Part shown: positions 1 through 9,254 of the stretch, piece after piece
Numbering within the stretch: position 1 is the stretch's first letter
How the letters are laid out: each line of letters starts with the position of its first letter
Source of the DNA: Pirellulaceae bacterium
GTDB taxonomy: Bacteria > Planctomycetota > Planctomycetia > Pirellulales > Pirellulaceae
Direction: 5' to 3'
Assembly: GCA_022448315.1 (NCBI GenBank)
Contig: JAKVCA010000021.1
Coordinates: forward strand, 102,556-166,555
Length of the DNA stretch: 64,000 nucleotides
Translations under genes and position numbers: made by a program
The notes under the pieces: generated by a model
Databases searched by the model: none
The model's input: the letters and a program-made list of their open reading frames with translations, nothing else
What the model was told of the DNA's origin: nothing

Positions 1-70
1 ACACCCATTTATTATTGACGTACCGCCACCAGATTGCGAGGCACGGTGGTGAAAACAGGGAGTCCCGCGA

Positions 71-1000
71 ATGACCAAGGAATTCGTTCAACTTGACTGG
101 AACGAAACGTTGCGTGCGGCCTGCCATCAAGTTTTTGAGGCCGCCAAACAGGAAGACCTTCGAGAACGTGGTGACATTACAAGCTTGGCAATCCTTCCCG
201 AAAAACCAAATGGTGAGGTGGTTTTTCGGATTCGCGAATGCGGTGTGGTTGCCGGTATTGACTGCCTTCAAATCGCGACAGCCCTTTACGATCCTGAACT
301 ATCCCTCGACATCCATGTCACCGATGGCCAAGAGGTTACCGCTGGCGAATCCCTCGCTGTGGTGAGGGGCGCTGCCATCAGTCTGCTTGCCATGGAACGC
401 CCCGCGTTGAATCTCCTCTGCCGACTCTCAGGAATCGCGACACTCACTCGGCAGTGGACGGATCAGATCGCGGGTTCGCCCTGCAGAATTTACGACACGA
501 GAAAAACGGTGCCGGGCCTGAGGCTTCTTGAAAAATATGCAGTCCGGTGTGGTGGAGGTTTCAACCACCGATCTGATCTCTCCGAAGCCTTCCTGATCAA
601 GGATAATCATCTAGCCTTGGCCGGCGATTCACAGGGTCCTCTACCGCCCGCCGTAGCGGTCTGTCGAGCAAAGACCTACATGGCCGAACACCACTTCCCT
701 GAGACGACACTCATTGAAATCGAAGTCGATACTTGGAAACAATTTGAATCCGCGATCTCCGAAAAACCCGATATCATTCTTTTGGACAACATGCCCGCCG
801 AACTCCTTGCCCGCGCCGTCGAATACCGAAACCGTATTGCACCCGGTGTAGAACTGGAAGCCTCTGGTGGCATCACGCTTGCCAAACTTCCTGCCGTCGC
901 CAGGACAGGGATTGAACGAATCAGTGTGGGTGCGTTGACCCACTCGGCGACCCAGGTCGACATTGGACTGGACTGGCAGGACATGTCGACAACCTATTAG
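71..1000 (+). CDS. nadC: nicotinate-nucleotide pyrophosphorylase (carboxylating), quinolinate phosphoribosyltransferase
   Basis: Cytosolic NAD biosynthesis enzyme that converts quinolinate and PRPP to nicotinate mononucleotide, CO2 and pyrophosphate. The 309-residue protein has the family's two parts: an N-terminal half ending near LLAMERPALNLLCRLSGIAT, and a C-terminal barrel with the signature DTRKTVPGLRLLEKYAV (about residues 142-158), then CGGGFNHR and LIKDNH, the substrate and phosphate contacts. The C-terminal EASGGI and RISVGALTHS motifs are also present. The ATG is preceded by GGGAG about 8 nt upstream, which supports this start. The length is slightly above the usual 280-300 residues. 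No other NAD gene is adjacent; the next gene converges from the other strand 25 bp away. Confidence 0.96.
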   Translation: MTKEFVQLDWNETLRAACHQVFEAAKQEDLRERGDITSLAILPEKPNGEVVFRIRECGVVAGIDCLQIATALYDPELSLDIHVTDGQEVTAGESLAVVRGAAISLLAMERPALNLLCRLSGIATLTRQWTDQIAGSPCRIYDTRKTVPGLRLLEKYAVRCGGGFNHRSDLSEAFLIKDNHLALAGDSQGPLPPAVAVCRAKTYMAEHHFPETTLIEIEVDTWKQFESAISEKPDIILLDNMPAELLARAVEYRNRIAPGVELEASGGITLAKLPAVARTGIERISVGALTHSATQVDIGLDWQDMSTTY

Positions 1001-1024
1001 AGAGCACCGATGTTTAAGGAAGGT

Positions 1025-2605
1025 TCAACCCAAAGAGCCCTGTTGGTAGGTTCCGTCCACGGAACGCCAGATTAATTCCTCACCCGGGTCGTCCTGCAAC
1101 CAAGATGGTAGCCGCTCGGGGCGAACCGCATCGTAGCAGGCGAGCATTGCAAAGCGGTGAATGGATGCCGGCATCCCTACCGCCGTGGTGCCGGGATGCC
1201 CAGTCGCCGGAAACGGCCCACCATGATTCATGGCCGGACTGACGGCAACACCGGTGGGCATCTTGTCATTCAGCAGACGTCCGACCCGTGTTCGCAACAC
1301 CGACTCGACACTTTGATACGCGTCGTCGTCGGAACCATCCGCTGCCGAGTAAACACAACCGGTGAGATTCCCTTCAACAAGCCGCAACGCCGAAACCAAC
1401 TCCTCGAGCCCCGAGCAAACGACGATGAGCGATTCGTTCCCGAACGCCTCCGCTTGAAACGCCTCTGGTTTTTCGATGAACGATGAGCCTGAAACGCTCA
1501 ATAGGGTGTTGGGTAGACTGCATCGATCCGTCGCCGCTTCTCCGGCAGGCGTCAACCTTGTCGCCCCTGCACGGACAAGTTCATCGATGCCGTCTTTCAA
1601 ATTTGCTTCGACTCCCGTCGAGAGCAAGGTTCCCGCTGCCGTATCGGCGAACGCCTTGGTCACGCCTTCAAGCCATTTGTTTGAATTGGAATCCTCGATC
1701 ACGAAAACGATTCCGGGATTGGTGCAAAACTGCCCTGTCCCCATCAAGCAACTCCCCGCGAATTCACCGACGAGCTCTTCGCCACGTTCCAACAGAGCTC
1801 CGGGCAGAATCACCACGGGATTGATGCTGGAAAGCTCCAAGTAAATTGGTGTACCCACCTCGTCGGCTGCCGCCTTCAGTTTCAGCCCCGCCGAGCGACT
1901 TCCCGTATAACCCAAGGCAGAAAGCCTCGGATCACTCGCCAGTCTGACGCCATCGCTGTGCTCAGTTCGGTAAATCAGCTGGACCGTGGCGCGTGGGAGA
2001 CCGGTCTTTTCAATTGCTCGTAACGCCGCCTCACCAAACAAGCGTGTGGTCCCAGGATGAGAAGAATTTGCCTTGCCAATCACCGGATTCCCTGCGGCAA
2101 TCGCGGAAGCAAAATCACCACCGGACACACTTCCAAAGGCGAACGGAAAATTATTGGGGCCGAAAACGGCAACAGGGCCCAATCCCAAATAGCCTGAGCG
2201 AATATTCAGCTGAGTGTCCAAGGTCGCCTGACGCCAGGTCCCGGTTTTCGCAGCCGCCGCGGCTTGTCGAAGTTGTCCTGTGGTCCGAGGAAGCTCCACG
2301 TCTTTGAGCCGTGGTGATACTGGCAGTGCCGTCTCCTGATGGGCCATCTCAACCAATTCATCCGCCACCGTTTCGATTTCTTCCGCAAACGCTTCGAGAA
2401 ATGCCGCAATGTCTTTTCCCGGACAAAGCCGAAGTTCTTCCGCCGCTTCTGTCGCCGCGTTCAGGCACCGGTCCAAATCTCCCCAACCGCTGACCGGATA
2501 CGTCTCGTCCATGGGCTCGCGGGTATTGGGGTTCATCGCTTGAAATGTCCCGACTGCGTCGGCTTCGACCCAGCTGCCATCGATCAATACGGGCTTGGTT
2601 GTCAT
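1025..2605 (-). CDS. NAD(P)-dependent aldehyde dehydrogenase, alpha-ketoglutaric semialdehyde dehydrogenase type
   Basis: A 526-residue aldehyde dehydrogenase. The closest type I recognise is 2,5-dioxovalerate (alpha-ketoglutaric semialdehyde) dehydrogenase, which oxidises the semialdehyde to 2-oxoglutarate. Visible features are the N-terminal MNPNTRE, the cofactor region FGPNNFPFAFG, the general-base segment LELSSINP (about residue 259) and the nucleophile in GTGQFCTNPG, with Cys at about residue 294. The C-terminal NHGGPFPATGHPG is typical of the KGSADH subgroup rather than of betaine-aldehyde dehydrogenases. The upstream FAH-family gene on the same strand makes the expected substrate, so the pair probably forms an operon for oxidative pentose or sugar-acid catabolism. 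Which sugar acid starts the pathway cannot be read here. Confidence 0.9.
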   Translation of the reverse strand: MTTKPVLIDGSWVEADAVGTFQAMNPNTREPMDETYPVSGWGDLDRCLNAATEAAEELRLCPGKDIAAFLEAFAEEIETVADELVEMAHQETALPVSPRLKDVELPRTTGQLRQAAAAAKTGTWRQATLDTQLNIRSGYLGLGPVAVFGPNNFPFAFGSVSGGDFASAIAAGNPVIGKANSSHPGTTRLFGEAALRAIEKTGLPRATVQLIYRTEHSDGVRLASDPRLSALGYTGSRSAGLKLKAAADEVGTPIYLELSSINPVVILPGALLERGEELVGEFAGSCLMGTGQFCTNPGIVFVIEDSNSNKWLEGVTKAFADTAAGTLLSTGVEANLKDGIDELVRAGATRLTPAGEAATDRCSLPNTLLSVSGSSFIEKPEAFQAEAFGNESLIVVCSGLEELVSALRLVEGNLTGCVYSAADGSDDDAYQSVESVLRTRVGRLLNDKMPTGVAVSPAMNHGGPFPATGHPGTTAVGMPASIHRFAMLACYDAVRPERLPSWLQDDPGEELIWRSVDGTYQQGSLG

Positions 2606-2755
2606 GGTATTGCTATCCGATTCTAAGTCTTCGCCCGAGGGCGATCTGTAAATTTTCGAGGTCTTAAATGCTACGGTTGTATGCAGCGAATCTCGGAGTC
2701 AGCAATGGTCCTGCCGCTGAAAAGCACCGAGCAAACGAGTGTTGCTAAATCGTCC

Positions 2756-3628
2756 TCAGTCGGAGCGTTGCACCACCTTGTTGGTGAGCGTCCCGAGGGG
2801 CCCGATGGTGATACTCACCATATCGTTGGCCAGCAGGGTAAAATCACTATCCGGAACAATTCCAGTCCCCGTCATCAACAGGACACCCTCTGGGAAGGAA
2901 TGGTCTCTGCCCAGCCATCCCACCAATTCATCAAAGGTGCGGGCCATCTGATCGATGTTTGTCGAGCCTTCGAAAACACGAACGCCATTTCGCTCAATTT
3001 TTAAATCCACCGGCCAGCTCTCCGCGCCTGTCACCGATTCAGCCAGGACAATGCCTGGTCCAAGTCCACAACAATCGTCATAAACTTTGGCTTGGGGAAG
3101 ATAGAGCGGATTTTCTCCCTCGATATCCCGGGAACTCATGTCATTTCCGACGGTGTAGCCAACGATTTTCAACCCGCTGTTCATCACCAACGTGAGTTCC
3201 GGTTCGGGCACATTCCATTTCGAGTCCTGGCGGATCCGGATCTCCTGTCCGTTTCCGACCACACGGTGTGGTGTCGCCTTCATAAAAAGTTCGGGGCGTG
3301 GAGATTCGTAAACTCGGTCGTAACACGATGCCGCCGCCTCCGACTCTTCCATTCTCGCCGATTTGGACCGCGTGTAAGTCACGCCCGCCGCCCAGATTTC
3401 CTGTCGATCCACCGGAGGAAGAAGCGCGACGCTTTCATGATCCACAGGGGTGCTGTTTTGACGAAGTTCGTCCACCATTCGCGGAGGACTTTCCGATTCC
3501 AAAATTTCAAACAGCGAGACCGGTTTGGACGCATCCCCCAATAGCTCAACTTGCTGATCCAACCAAACGCCGACACGGATCGCGGTATCGGCGGTCCGGA
3601 CGCGGACGAGTGTCAACGGATTCGACAT
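2756..3628 (-). CDS. fumarylacetoacetate hydrolase-family protein, probable 2-keto-3-deoxy-pentonate dehydratase
   Basis: A 290-residue FAH-fold enzyme. The motif region EPELTLVMN, GYTVGNDMSSRDIEG and LPQAKVYDDCC carries the acidic residues that bind the divalent metal in this family. The segment IWAAGVTYTRSKSAR and the YESPRPELFMKA stretch resemble 2-keto-3-deoxy-arabonate/xylonate dehydratases more than fumarylacetoacetase. A longer reading from 3652 exists, but the ATG at 3628 with an upstream AGGAT is preferred. It lies 150 bp upstream of the semialdehyde dehydrogenase on the same strand, so it would supply that enzyme's substrate. The family call is secure; the exact substrate is inferred from the neighbour. 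Confidence 0.8.
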   Translation of the reverse strand: MSNPLTLVRVRTADTAIRVGVWLDQQVELLGDASKPVSLFEILESESPPRMVDELRQNSTPVDHESVALLPPVDRQEIWAAGVTYTRSKSARMEESEAAASCYDRVYESPRPELFMKATPHRVVGNGQEIRIRQDSKWNVPEPELTLVMNSGLKIVGYTVGNDMSSRDIEGENPLYLPQAKVYDDCCGLGPGIVLAESVTGAESWPVDLKIERNGVRVFEGSTNIDQMARTFDELVGWLGRDHSFPEGVLLMTGTGIVPDSDFTLLANDMVSITIGPLGTLTNKVVQRSD

Positions 3629-3828
3629 GATGGAGATCCTCGTTGAGGGCAAAGCGTCCTATCATATCAGGCCCCCTTGATCATTCCATCGGGGTAACCC
3701 GTGCGGTGACGTCGGCTCCATTCCGTGATCGCCTCGAAATATGAGCGACCGCAAACAACCCCAATTTTGGCTATCTGCGGATCGAATCCCTCCAGTTGAT
3801 CACGCTAACGTCGAGGCAGCAAATGCAA

Positions 3829-5838
3829 TCAAGTTTCCTTCTTAACGTAGAAAAACTTTCGCACGATGGCTTCGTCGGGCGGAGCCGTCAACAAAGCGCC
3901 AGCGATGCCAAATACAAACGACGCAGCCGTACCCACGAGAAATGGGTGAAGTCCCAACGGTTCAACCGCTTTCATGACCGTAAAATTAGATTGAGCGTAT
4001 CCGAGCCCGTAGAGAAGATTGTAAATCAGGAAGCCGCCGAGCAGTGAGGAAAACGCGCCCATCAGATTGAAACGCCGCCAATAGAGGCAGAGAAAAACGG
4101 GTGCCAGAAAACAGGTCGACAATCCACTTCCCGTGTAAACAATCACATCTTGCAAAAATTTGGGCGGGTTGAGTGCCGCAATCATTGCCACAAGCCCGAG
4201 ACCGAAAGTTGCCGCCCACGTCAGGTGTTTCAACTCGCGTTCGGAAGCCTGCGGTCTTATGACCCGATGGTAAACATCGCGTGTGATGGCCGAAGCGTTC
4301 ATCAAAAGGAAGCTGTCCATCGTACTCATCACCGCGGCGAATGGAGCGGCGACCAACAGGCCGGCAAGCCAGGGCATTCCCGCAATTTCCGTGACTTTAG
4401 CCGCCATCTCCGGCATGATCCGGTCCGACTCGACTTCCCAACCCGGAAGGAGAACCCGGGCGCAAACGAAGATGACCACCAACGGAAAGTAAATGAGGGA
4501 GTAGTAAATCGCCATTGTGAAAATCGCGCGTTTGAGCGTCAACGAATCACGAAACGCCATGAGCCGGACCATATTGCTCGGCTGCCCCGAGCCGGAAAAA
4601 TTCCACATCAGAAAGAATGAAATCGCCAGTCCGAAGCTGAGGAAACCCGCGGCACGATCCCAGTCCGGCCCCGGAAGCGTCAAATAAGTTCCTGGCTGGC
4701 CAGCGCCATAAGCATATTGGGACTGCGGTGGCTCGAGTTTCCGACTCAACCAATCCTCGGAAGTCACAGGAGTGATCCTCCAACCCTCCGGCAAGTCATC
4801 AGGCTCGCGTGAAAGTTTGACGATCTCCCCGGGCGTCGTGATCTCGATAACCGGAATCCAGTGCGAGTGATCCTCTCCTTCCGTTACGGTCGGACTGGGA
4901 AGACGCGCCTGGGTTTCACCAACCGACAAAGTCGCTCTCTGTTTGGTACGAAAGACTCGTGTTTTCCCTTGCTCACCGTTCAGAACCAGCCAGCTCGCCT
5001 TCGGCAGGGATTGCTCTTCAGCGGCAGGGCTTTGGACGTCGAGTTGCAGGTGCACATGCTCGGGAGGCGTCATTTCAGCGATCTTGGCAGTCGCATTCCC
5101 CAAACCCCCAACGGCATAGAGCGTCAAAGGCAACATGAACAAAACACCGGCGACCATGATCACGCCCTGCATGACGTCCGTCCAGACAACCGCTCGAAAG
5201 CCACCCCAAGCCGTATAAACCACCACAATGACGGTGAATGACAAGAGACAGACAAAATAACCCGGTTCGCTCGACGCAATTCCCAAACCTGGAATGCCGC
5301 CAAACGTCGACGAGACCCACGCCTTCGCAGACTCAAACATGGGCTGATCGGACAGCAACGACTCGATAATCTGGCTTCCACCCTTGAACTGTGCGATCAG
5401 ATTGAACGAGAGAAAGAACACGATAAATGCCGTGCATAAAATCCCGAACCACGGACTTCCAAACCGATCTCTCAGGACGTCAGGAACCGTGATTGCCCCA
5501 GTCTTCCGAGCCATCTGGTTCATTCTTTTGGCCAACAGTCCCATGGAAACCAGGGGAACGATCATGTAGCCGCCAATCCAAAGCCCAACACTCCAACCAT
5601 GGGTGTAGACCAAGGAAGGAAACCCGATGAAGCTTCCCCCCGAGGCACTTGTCGCAGCGTAGGTCAATGCGAACGCCCAAACTCCAAGTGTTCGACTTCC
5701 CAGAAAAAACTCACTGAGGAAAGATTTATTACGGCCGAACCGATTGGCAAAAATCGCCAACCCAAAAACAGCCATGCAGTAAATCACGAAAACAACAATC
5801 GCACCATCGATGCCTTGTTGTGCGAGCAAAGCGTTCAA
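3829..5838 (-). CDS. sodium:solute symporter (SSS family) with a large soluble insertion
   Basis: A 669-residue inner-membrane Na+-coupled transporter. The first TM segments and the SSS signature region GSRTLGVWAFALTYAATSAS are clear. So are YTAWGGFRAVVWTDVMQG and, later, WLAGLLVAAPFAAVMSTMDS, where the Ser/Asp residues of the Na2 site normally lie. Between TM segments, about residues 255-388 form a hydrophilic insertion rich in short beta-like stretches, absent from ordinary SSS proteins such as PutP. Translation begins at TTG, with a strong GAGGAGGGG 7 nt upstream, and overlaps the stop of the preceding small gene as TTGA. The transported substrate is unknown; PanF-like or sugar-acid transport are possible. 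Confidence 0.9.
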   Translation of the reverse strand: MNALLAQQGIDGAIVVFVIYCMAVFGLAIFANRFGRNKSFLSEFFLGSRTLGVWAFALTYAATSASGGSFIGFPSLVYTHGWSVGLWIGGYMIVPLVSMGLLAKRMNQMARKTGAITVPDVLRDRFGSPWFGILCTAFIVFFLSFNLIAQFKGGSQIIESLLSDQPMFESAKAWVSSTFGGIPGLGIASSEPGYFVCLLSFTVIVVVYTAWGGFRAVVWTDVMQGVIMVAGVLFMLPLTLYAVGGLGNATAKIAEMTPPEHVHLQLDVQSPAAEEQSLPKASWLVLNGEQGKTRVFRTKQRATLSVGETQARLPSPTVTEGEDHSHWIPVIEITTPGEIVKLSREPDDLPEGWRITPVTSEDWLSRKLEPPQSQYAYGAGQPGTYLTLPGPDWDRAAGFLSFGLAISFFLMWNFSGSGQPSNMVRLMAFRDSLTLKRAIFTMAIYYSLIYFPLVVIFVCARVLLPGWEVESDRIMPEMAAKVTEIAGMPWLAGLLVAAPFAAVMSTMDSFLLMNASAITRDVYHRVIRPQASERELKHLTWAATFGLGLVAMIAALNPPKFLQDVIVYTGSGLSTCFLAPVFLCLYWRRFNLMGAFSSLLGGFLIYNLLYGLGYAQSNFTVMKAVEPLGLHPFLVGTAASFVFGIAGALLTAPPDEAIVRKFFYVKKET

Positions 5839-6230
5839 TGCATCCCCTCCTCGTCGACTTTGTCGATTCCGGAAGGCGCAAGTTCGGCCATCTTTTGCAG
5901 CATTGCCTCTTCATCTGGATCCGATAGATCGTCCTCGGTCATCCACACAAAGCAGAAAAGGATCGTCAGCAGGTTGACCATTATCCAGGGCACCAGCAAG
6001 CCCCAGAACACCCAAGTCGGCATCCCCATCGTCGCGTCGACGCGAGCGATCTCGGTCGGCGACTTGTCGTAGCCCATCGTCCCGCAAATGATGAGTGTAA
6101 TTACCAAAAATAGGGTGCAGAGACTCACAATGATGAAGGTCTCAGACCGGGCGTGCAGATAGACAGGATCCAATCGAAAATGGCCGTCTTCCAACGACTC
6201 TGTCGGTGGATTCTTGGTTGGAAAGGACAT
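5835..6230 (-). CDS. small two-TM membrane protein, probable symporter partner subunit
   Basis: About 131 residues from the ATG at 6230; an in-frame ATG at 6245 is the alternative. Two hydrophobic segments are visible: TFIIVSLCTLFLVITLIICG near residues 33-52 and WVFWGLLVPWIMVNLLTILF near 77-96. An acidic cytosolic tail rich in Asp and Glu follows. Its stop codon overlaps the TTG start of the symporter gene, so the two are translationally coupled. By analogy with other SSS transporters that have a small membrane partner (for example YhdT with PanF), it is probably an accessory subunit. That is inferred from position and topology; I recognise no named domain. Confidence 0.7.
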   Translation of the reverse strand: MSFPTKNPPTESLEDGHFRLDPVYLHARSETFIIVSLCTLFLVITLIICGTMGYDKSPTEIARVDATMGMPTWVFWGLLVPWIMVNLLTILFCFVWMTEDDLSDPDEEAMLQKMAELAPSGIDKVDEEGMH

Positions 6231-6679
6231 GGGTCGAGATCCCATTGGGAGGAGAATATGACATGGTTGCCGGACACTGCAAACGCCCCACCTCCGCACA
6301 CCGATTTCTCGGACAGAAGCAACGAAGGAAACATCGCTGACCAAGCGGCAGACGGAAACGTAGCAACCAGGGAATCGTGTGTCGGCGAGACTGCTAGGTC
6401 CGTTCGAAAATTGAAAGCGACATCCTAGCACCTCCCCCCACGCGAAGAAAGAAAATGCCGAAAACAAAGTTCATCGGCAGAAGTCACCCCGAGGAAAACG
6501 AACGTATTCAAAAAAGAGACACGGGTCGTCCCATTCAACGTGGAGAGAAAATCCAATTGTTCCGTGAACTCGTCGCTCTGGAAACAAAAAATCAAACAAA
6601 TCCATGCTACCTCCCTGGATCTATTTGCTCGCCGTTTTTCAAACGCATCCATTCGATTTTCCCGAAGGACGAAAGCCAT
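6231..6679. other. intergenic stretch, no gene recognised
   Basis: About 450 bp between the EEP-family gene and the symporter-partner gene, which are on the same strand. Open frames on both strands lack recognisable motifs and a convincing ribosome binding site. It should contain the promoter of the symporter pair, but I cannot place -35/-10 boxes with confidence. No strong terminator hairpin was found. Confidence 0.5.
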
Positions 6680-8035
6680 TCAATCTTCTTCATCCATCTC
6701 CCGCTCCGATTGCCCCATCTCCAATTCAATGAGCACCGGGTAATGGTCCGATATGACATCGATCTCACGGTCCCTGAGAATCGTGCCGTAACGTGAAGAC
6801 TTCGCCAACTCAGGATCAGCAAAAATAAAGTCGATTCGATACTCTTTTCGACGCAATTCCTCGGTATCCTTGGCCCAACGCGGAATAGTGATCGGCGACG
6901 GGCAAGAAATTTTCGCCTTGGGATCATGCTTATGGACAAGATCCACATACCCCTGATCCTCCACTCGATCGACGAAGGTGTAGTCCCGCTCCCTCAGCTT
7001 CGCATGCTCGATCAAAAACGCCTCGTCCTTTCGAGAACACCCGTTGAAGTCTCCCAAGATGATGACTTTTTCATTCTGGGCCAGATAGGGTGACGCTCGA
7101 CTCAAAATCTCATCCACTTCGTTGGATTTTCCCGGCCAAAAATGGACGACGAAAAAATGAATCCCATAAGTTTTGCAATGTAAGAAACCGTGGTGAAAGC
7201 CGGCCGACTTCTTTTCAATCACTTCAATCGATTCTTTTGACGTAAGGCCGACGGGGAAGCCACCCACTTTGTGAGTCACGGCAAAATCATGGCCCCAAGT
7301 TTTCGCGTACTCTTGGAGTTTGCTTTCGGTTATCCCGTTCAGCTCCTGTAAGGCCGCAACATCCAGCTTTTGCTCGGCCAACCACTGACTCGCCTCATCC
7401 ACCGCTTTTGAATGATTGAAGCCATAGAGCACATTCCAGTTAGCAATCCGAATTCTATCTGCAGCAGGTCCCACTTCCTCCCCACGAATCATCATCTGCC
7501 GACGGACAAGGAGGCTTAAGGCATGTAGCGTCCGCGAAGCTCCACCCGCCGCTGAAAACTTGCGATGCAAGTGAATATTCCCCTCAGGATTTTCGAGCAG
7601 CCGCGCGACATCTTCCAAGTCAGCGGGCCTAACCTGATATTCACGATCGTCAGACACGATCGTTTCCTCGGTGGAGTTCGGCGCGAGTCGTCCTGTGAAC
7701 TCCTTCACCGGAACGTCGTCATGGTTCCAAATTGAGTCCCCTTCATCGGTCTCGAGATAAATGGCGGGCGCGTCCAGAATGTAATTCGCTTTAACTTCTT
7801 CGTTGCCCGACTGACCCTTCGACTCGTCTCGTAGAGAGTCCAACTCTGAAAGTTGATGCAAGGAGACATGCGTGATGAGCAGCAGGGGGTTCGATCGGTC
7901 GGCAGTTCCCGGATCTTTGTCCTCCAACCAATAAGCTCGCAGCGAATCGCCAGCGGGTGTTGCCGTCAGCACTTTCGCTCGCGCAGTTCCCAAGCAAATG
8001 AGGGTCAAGACAATCGCCAGGATTCTATTGAGCAT
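6680..8035 (-). CDS. secreted endonuclease/exonuclease/phosphatase (EEP) family protein
   Basis: A 451-residue exported protein starting with the signal peptide MLNRILAIVLTLICLGTARA. The C-terminal two thirds is an EEP domain (DNase I/ExoIII/phosphodiesterase fold) with the ordered active-site motifs RIANWNVLYG, VAALQELNG, FFVVHFWPG, VIILGDFNG, YRIDFIF and the final SDHYPVLIEL. The last Asp-His pair, the GDFNG Asp-Asn and the early Glu are the metal and catalytic residues. Substrate (nucleic acid, inositol phosphate or sphingomyelin) cannot be assigned. A TTG at 8041 would overlap the upstream stop as TTGA; the ATG at 8035 gives a cleaner signal peptide. The upstream membrane-protein gene is probably cotranscribed. 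Confidence 0.85.
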   Translation of the reverse strand: MLNRILAIVLTLICLGTARAKVLTATPAGDSLRAYWLEDKDPGTADRSNPLLLITHVSLHQLSELDSLRDESKGQSGNEEVKANYILDAPAIYLETDEGDSIWNHDDVPVKEFTGRLAPNSTEETIVSDDREYQVRPADLEDVARLLENPEGNIHLHRKFSAAGGASRTLHALSLLVRRQMMIRGEEVGPAADRIRIANWNVLYGFNHSKAVDEASQWLAEQKLDVAALQELNGITESKLQEYAKTWGHDFAVTHKVGGFPVGLTSKESIEVIEKKSAGFHHGFLHCKTYGIHFFVVHFWPGKSNEVDEILSRASPYLAQNEKVIILGDFNGCSRKDEAFLIEHAKLRERDYTFVDRVEDQGYVDLVHKHDPKAKISCPSPITIPRWAKDTEELRRKEYRIDFIFADPELAKSSRYGTILRDREIDVISDHYPVLIELEMGQSEREMDEED

Positions 8036-8037
8036 GG

Positions 8038-8475
8038 TCAATCCGATTTCGACGAAGTCGTGGACTCATGGTCTTGCCTCTGAGAGGTGGACAAAACCTG
8101 ATAATAAAAAAACGTTCCAACAGCAGCCGTGATCGCAACAAAGACCATTTGTGCGATCAGCGAAGTGGAAAACTTTTCCGCAATCAACTTGAAGAAAAGG
8201 CCTGGCAAGAGGGCGGGTGAGTAGCAAAACGCGTAGACCAAAGGCCCAGGCAGCCAAGGCCGCCACTTTGGAAAAACGAACCACGGCAGGGCATGGACGA
8301 GCAAGAAGACGAATGCGAGTAAACCAAACCTTACCGGCGCCGCTTCGTCCCAAAACTCCAGCAAGGCAGTCAGCAGCCCCTGATCCACGAAGAGCACGAC
8401 CCACAGCATGGCTGGCGGTTTATTGCGCCGATCCGTTCGAGAGGACTCTACAGGAGATTCGTCATCATCACTCAT
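8038..8475 (-). CDS. hypothetical four-TM membrane protein
   Basis: About 145 residues. The ATG at 8475 has GGAG 9 nt upstream and is preferred to a longer frame from 8526. After a charged N terminus (MSDDDESPVESSRTDRRNK) there are four hydrophobic segments, roughly MLWVVLFVDQGLLTALLEFW, FGLLAFVFLLVHALPWFVF, LVYAFCYSPALLPGLFFKLI and LIAQMVFVAITAAVGTFFYY, then a hydrophilic Ser/Asp-rich tail. I recognise no family. It overlaps or abuts the EEP-family gene, which suggests joint transcription but no known function. Confidence 0.6.
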   Translation of the reverse strand: MSDDDESPVESSRTDRRNKPPAMLWVVLFVDQGLLTALLEFWDEAAPVRFGLLAFVFLLVHALPWFVFPKWRPWLPGPLVYAFCYSPALLPGLFFKLIAEKFSTSLIAQMVFVAITAAVGTFFYYQVLSTSQRQDHESTTSSKSD

Positions 8476-9197
8476 CAGCAACTTCTCCAACCCGTATCCA
8501 ACGCGGGGCAGATCCGAGAGGCACAAAATTGAACAAGGAATCCGAGCAGTCTACTGCATCTCAAGGCCCTTGCTCAAATGAAGCGGTCGCGTTTTCAAGA
8601 AATCGTCCCCGCCAATTGAAAAGGGTCCCTCCGCAAAAAACATGACCACCAGCAAATATCGGCTTGCCTAGATCACAGCGGTACTCTCGGCAAACGAAAC
8701 CCACGCCCCGGGCAAAAAGGGAGAGGAAAGGATGGGGCAGAAAAGAAGGATGTTTTGGGAACGAGGGGAGCCCCATGCCTTGTAAACGAAAAAAATAAGA
8801 CACGACATCAAGACCATCAGAAAAATCAGAGCCGAGGTTCCCATTGCATCAGCTTTTAAAAAATACCAAGAGTGTCACCACCGTTGTTGCGATAGGACAC
8901 ATTGAGAACCGAAAAGGCGAATCGATACGACTATTTTCAACTTGGCGGCCAACCGCACGCCCCGCCCCACAAGCCAATCACGGGGCCGACCGGCAACTCA
9001 AACGAAATTCATCGCGCCGGATGACTCAAACTGACCGTCTGCCCGGTCGAGTTGTCAAGAACTCCGAAGGAGACCGCCGCGTGGCGACTTGAGAAGAACA
9101 GCGAGTGCGTAGGGCAGAATACCGCGTTTCCGACGATGACGCCTTCGTGTCACCTCATCCGGTTTATTCTTTGGAAGATGGATGCCATAGAGCACAA
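8476..9197. other. gene-poor stretch, nothing recognised
   Basis: About 720 bp upstream of the four-TM membrane-protein gene and downstream of the DUF1598 gene. Short open frames (for example about 80 residues around 8561-8803 on the minus strand) have no recognisable motif or ribosome binding site and are not called. The terminator of the DUF1598 gene lies at its right edge. Confidence 0.5.
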
Positions 9198-9227
9198 AAA
9201 AAGCCCGACTCGAAAGCCGGGCTTTTT
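9198..9227 (-). terminator. Rho-independent terminator of the DUF1598 gene
   Basis: A GCCCG/CGGGC stem is flanked by A5 on one side and T5 on the other, with an extra CT/AG pair closing a CGAA loop. It begins about 28 bp past the stop of the minus-strand DUF1598 gene. The symmetric A and T runs mean it could act on transcripts from either strand. Confidence 0.85.
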
Positions 9228-9254
9228 AATCTTCTCAATGGGAGGCGATGAAAC

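Noticed and set aside
8561..8803. An 80-residue minus-strand frame near the four-TM membrane-protein gene.
   Set aside because: No ribosome site or recognisable product; likely chance.
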